Positions 60,203-64,000 of a DNA stretch of 64,000 nt are shown here, one piece after another; position 1 is the first letter of the stretch; every line of letters begins with the position of its first letter. The position numbers and the translations under genes were made by a program. A model generated the notes under the pieces. That model was given only the letters and a program-made list of their open reading frames with translations, was not told where the DNA came from and ran no database searches. Source of the DNA: Clavelina lepadiformis (taxonomy: Eukaryota; Chordata; Ascidiacea; Aplousobranchia; Clavelinidae); contig NC_135247.1 of NCBI RefSeq assembly GCF_947623445.1, positions 5,272,501 to 5,336,500 on the forward strand, written 5' to 3'.

Positions 60203-63200
60203 GAAAATGGCTCTTCTTGCTGAAACCACCCCAGAAGCGGTTGATTTGACTTCAGGAATGCCTAGCCGGGATACTTTTCCAATTAGTAGTGCAACATTTA
60301 AATGTAAGAACGGGACTACACTAGAACTAAGCGAAGATGAAATGAAGGATATTACCCCATACCAAAGCAGCCAGGGGTGCGTATGTATGGAAATGTATAG
60401 GCCTATTTCTTGTTTTATACACCACACAACGTTCTACGAAAATATTTGCAGAGCTTAGAAACAAACATACTTGTAAACATACTTCCTCAAAAACGCATTT
60501 AAAATATATGCAACATACTTGTAGAATGACAGAGTTGTTAACTTGGATTCGAAAATTCCACGAAAAATATCATTCACCTCCACTTATGGATAATGAAAAC
60601 AGCGAACGCCGGTTTGATATTTGCGTCACTCCTGGTGCCATGGGAGCCATGAGTGTTCTGTTTCCAATTATCATGGAAAGAAATGATGTTGTCTTGCTGG
60701 AAGCATTTAATTACCCAGGGACTACTAATAACGTAAGATGTAGTAGGACAGGTTTTTGCATGGCATGTTTGCAAATGTATAACTTCTTTAAACACCTGAT
60801 AATATTGGTATACACGTGCAGTAAAGAATAATAAATTTGTATAACATATATGTAATTTTTAAAGACGTTTTTAATACCCTTTCATAATAAAGTTTTGTTC
60901 TTTAGATTGACAAAGTACTAGCATATCCAATTGAATTATCAATGGATGAATTTGGGGTCAAACCCGATGCGTTAGTTGATGCCATTGTCAACTGGAAGCA
61001 AAAAACTATTGAGAGCGGAGCGCCCAATCCGGATGATTTGAATCCGCCTAAAGTGTTCTACACGGTTCCAATCGGTCATAACCCAACAGGAATTGTGGTG
61101 CCTTTGCAAAGAAAGAAGGAAATTTACAAAGTATCTAAGATATATTTAAAACAATTGCAGACCTTTTTTAAAGTATTGCCATTGGCATAAACTCAAGCGC
61201 AAAACAAATCTCTACAAGCGGTTTAGTTAAGTCATTTAATCCACATGAACATGGTGTGGGGAATGGAATTTTGAAGCGTCGAACATTGCACATAAGGTGT
61301 ATCAGTTATAAAAATTGGCAAAGAAGTTGGTAATGCAACACAATTGATTGAGTTCAACTTTAATATCAGTGAGTTTAACATTGTCAAGGCCGCAGGAAAA
61401 ACTTATGAAGGAGGATTAAAGAGAAGTGGCCGGATAAATTGAGGCTTGGAAAGTTGCGGTTTACCAAGAGGATATCAAACGTCCAAGGTCAACGTTAATA
61501 TCCAACAGGAACAAACAAAGGCAATTTGTTCAGTTCTCAGGGGTGAAAAGTAGCCGTTTATAGGGTCGGATTTTAGGAAACGCTAGTTGAGGTTTAACGA
61601 TTTATCAAGAATGACTGCAGATGAAGCATTTCAAAGATATTTTCTGGGTTTTTGTATAAAGACATTAGTAGAAGTGTGTTAGGTCTAGAGGCCATCACTT
61701 GTAAAATGCTTGAAGTTCAAAAGTTTATATAAAACTGAGTAGTTTTTTTATGTTGTACTTTTTCATTATTTGTTATAAATGCATGTCAATCCGAGTTCTT
61801 ATAGGTTTATTAGTTATTGTAACAACTATATATGTTATTTCTGTTTTTTTTATTTCTGTTTTTATCATATTTTTGAGTATATGTTATTTCAGTTTTTTCT
61901 AATTTGTACTAAAATAACTAAATAGGTGACGTTTATTATCAGATTGCACAAAAGTACAACTTGCTTATCGTGGAAGATGATCCATATTTTTATTTTCAAT
62001 ATGACGAGGTTTGTGTCTGCTTTGTATTGAGATAGTTTAAGCAGATATATTTTTCTCAAAATCTCTTTTTGTTTTAGCAGATTTTCACTCCTAGTTATCA
62101 ATCGATAGATGTGGACGGTCGAGTTATAAGAATAGATTCAATGGCAAAGGTAAAAATTTGCTTTCATATTTTACGTCACGGCGTATTGGGTCACCGTTAC
62201 TTAGCAAACGTATTCGCTTAAAACGGGAAAGATATTAATGCTGTAAAAGTATTTGAACGTATTTAGGAATACGCGGTATCAGCAAATACAAATAACAATT
62301 ATGTTATTTTGCAAATCGATACTTTGTAAAGAAGATTCCATGAACTTGTAGGGTATTCTTCTTTCTGCAAAACTTAAAAGTGCGCAATTGATCAGTCACA
62401 GCTATATATACATTACAAATATTTTTACTTTTTTATACGCATGTAGTTCTTCGCTCCAGGCTTAAGGATTGGCTGGGTAACTGGCCCTTCAAAAATTATC
62501 AGGACCGTAATACCAGCTCAAGTATCTGCTACAATTGCACCCGGCGCATTCGCACAGGTAAACCGGGTAATCGCTGGACATAACAGGACATAACGTTCTA
62601 ACTGGACATCTTGAATTCGGTTTTGGTGCTGCTTTTTTATATATAATGGAAATAGTTGCTTCTCAAAAAATATTAAACAAGCAGTCGCCATATACTGTAC
62701 AACAAAGATCAAAGGAAAAAATTCAAAATAGATTAAATTTTTTTTAGATTGCTGTTCTAAAATTGTTTGGAAAAACTGGAATGGTTGGTTTTCAAGACCG
62801 AATCCAAGAGTTAAAACATTTTTATAAACCGAAAAGAGATTTGTCTGTAAGTCTGCTGAAAAAACATTTAAAAGGTAGAATATGATTCTCAACCATTTGG
62901 TGTAAATTGTAAAGTGCTCAGTATTATTGTATTATATTCAAAATATTTGATTTATACTTTTGAAGACTAAATACTACAGTGAATATAATGTGTACGGTGC
63001 AATATACACTGATTTCAGTGCATGACCAAACATTTGCTGGACAACCTCTTTTATACGCTCACACATTATTTTTGCTCATAAAAATGTTTAGACGACGTGG
63101 AATGGATTGAACCACAAGCCGGTATATTTCTCTGGATGAAATTGAAAAATCTGGCAGACTCAATGATATTCATCGATTCGGAGGATTGTCGAAAATACGG

Positions 63201-63507
63201 AGTATTTGTTGTTCCTGGAGCAGGATTCCTTGTCAGACCGAAAGGTCCCTGTCCGTACTTACGCATCAGCTTCACCCGGATGTCCACGGAAGACTTAGAA
63301 AAGGCAAGTTACTCATTCGGTGATGATGGCAAGTCTATACTATATGGTGGCCTGTACAGTTGCTGAAAATCTTAGACTTGTGTTTAGGTTTTTAAGACAT
63401 ATATGTACATATGAGATAATTTGACGATCCGTCTATAATTTTAGGGAATCATTTGCTTATCGCAATGGATTAAAGATGCCACCAGAAAAGAGCTATCGGG
63501 AATTTGA
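60203..63507 (+). CDS. AADAT: Kynurenine/alpha-aminoadipate aminotransferase-like protein (PLP fold type I)
   Basis: PLP-dependent transaminase: alpha-aminoadipate to 2-oxoadipate in lysine breakdown and kynurenine to kynurenate. Exons: 60203..60376 (ATG 60207), 60525..60732, 60906..61130, 61943..62008, 62081..62149, 62447..62557, 62748..62874, 63092..63303, 63445..63507 (TGA), 416 residues from MALLAETT. Landmarks: VDLTSGMPSRDTFPI, DICVTPGAMGAM, LLEAFNYPGT, YTVPIGHNPTG (substrate/cofactor loop), LIVEDDPYFYF (Asp to the PLP nitrogen), GRVIRIDSMAK with the Schiff-base Lys as its last residue, then FFAPGLRIGWVTGP, and EAGIFLWMKL-type C-domain motifs ending YLRISFTRMS. Length is close to human AADAT (425); the first about 20 residues are missing or in an upstream exon. 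The last intron has a GC donor (AAG|GCAAGT) and is required to reach LEKGIICLSQWIKDATRKEL. Exon 5 has a NAGNAG acceptor. Confidence 0.92.
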
Positions 63508-64000
63508 TTATAATAATAACATATCCCACGAACTGCTATCTTTTTCAATTCTAGCAATATAAATGCTTCGCTTTATGCTGGTTGATAATTCAGTAATATA
63601 TCGTAAACCGAATTCCAAATATGGATCTGATATTTACAACAATAACTTTTCTAAGTTATCGTTCTTTTTATACATTATAATATGGCTGATATTTGCTTCT
63701 TCTGCAAACGCCTGCTGAATCCTATCAATTATCACCGCAACAGTGCTAAATTCAGCATAGGAATGAATTTCGAAAATGACTGAACGAAGATAGATTTTCA
63801 TTCAAAGTAGTTTACATAATTGTTATGGGAATTTTCTTTCTCAGGATATGAATTTCATTAAATGCCATGTTCTTGTATATAAAAACGTTGTTACAACTTA
63901 TACAAATTTAAGAATATAACAGACATATTTTGACAACTATATGACCTTAAAAACAGACCTACCATTTCAAGGCAGAATTAACTAACCGTTATGTGCAATG
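63508..64000. other. AADAT 3' flank
   Basis: AT-rich. It must include the AADAT 3' UTR. No canonical AATAAA close to the stop and no further exon seen. Confidence 0.5.

Overview
The window is eukaryotic and metazoan: AT-rich, with almost every protein gene split into short exons by GT..AG introns of roughly 100-700 bases and with long AT-rich spacers. Compact animal genes (villin, REV1, AADAT, an RGS protein, a TPMT) in a strongly AT-rich background fit an invertebrate deuterostome, most likely an ascidian such as Ciona or a relative. That assignment is an inference from style, not a species match.

Layout. 0.4-1.8 kb (-): the last two exons of an unrecognised basic-tailed protein. 9.6-13.4 kb (+): a nine-exon gene for a 423-residue Ser/Arg/Pro-rich protein of unknown function. 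14.0-19.7 kb and 21.3-33.1 kb (-): two complete villin genes in tandem, 812 and 833 residues, each with 20 coding exons and with all 19 intron phases identical. 37.7-39.0 kb (+): a Myb/SANT-like DNA-binding protein. 39.8-46.2 kb (-): a complete 19-exon REV1 translesion polymerase (1030 residues). 48.2-49.0 kb: a rearranged SMPDL3-type phosphodiesterase pseudogene whose first exon is on + and whose next exons are inverted on -. 49.6-50.9 kb: a Mutator-like (MULE) DNA transposon with 10-bp target duplications, repeat-array termini and a truncated transposase. 52.6-53.2 kb (-): an intronless thiopurine-methyltransferase-like gene. 55.6-56.4 kb (-): a short RGS-domain gene. 57.4-57.6 kb (+): a decayed lone copy of an AADAT exon. 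60.2-63.5 kb (+): an AADAT/kynurenine aminotransferase gene with a GC-AG last intron.

The genes do not form one pathway. Functionally linked pairs are the villin paralogs (actin bundling and severing) and the AADAT gene with its exon remnant (local duplication). Exon models were built by hand from splice signals plus frame continuity. For both villins, REV1, the Myb/SANT gene, the nine-exon gene and AADAT, every junction keeps the frame. UTRs, promoters and alternative exons were mostly not resolvable.
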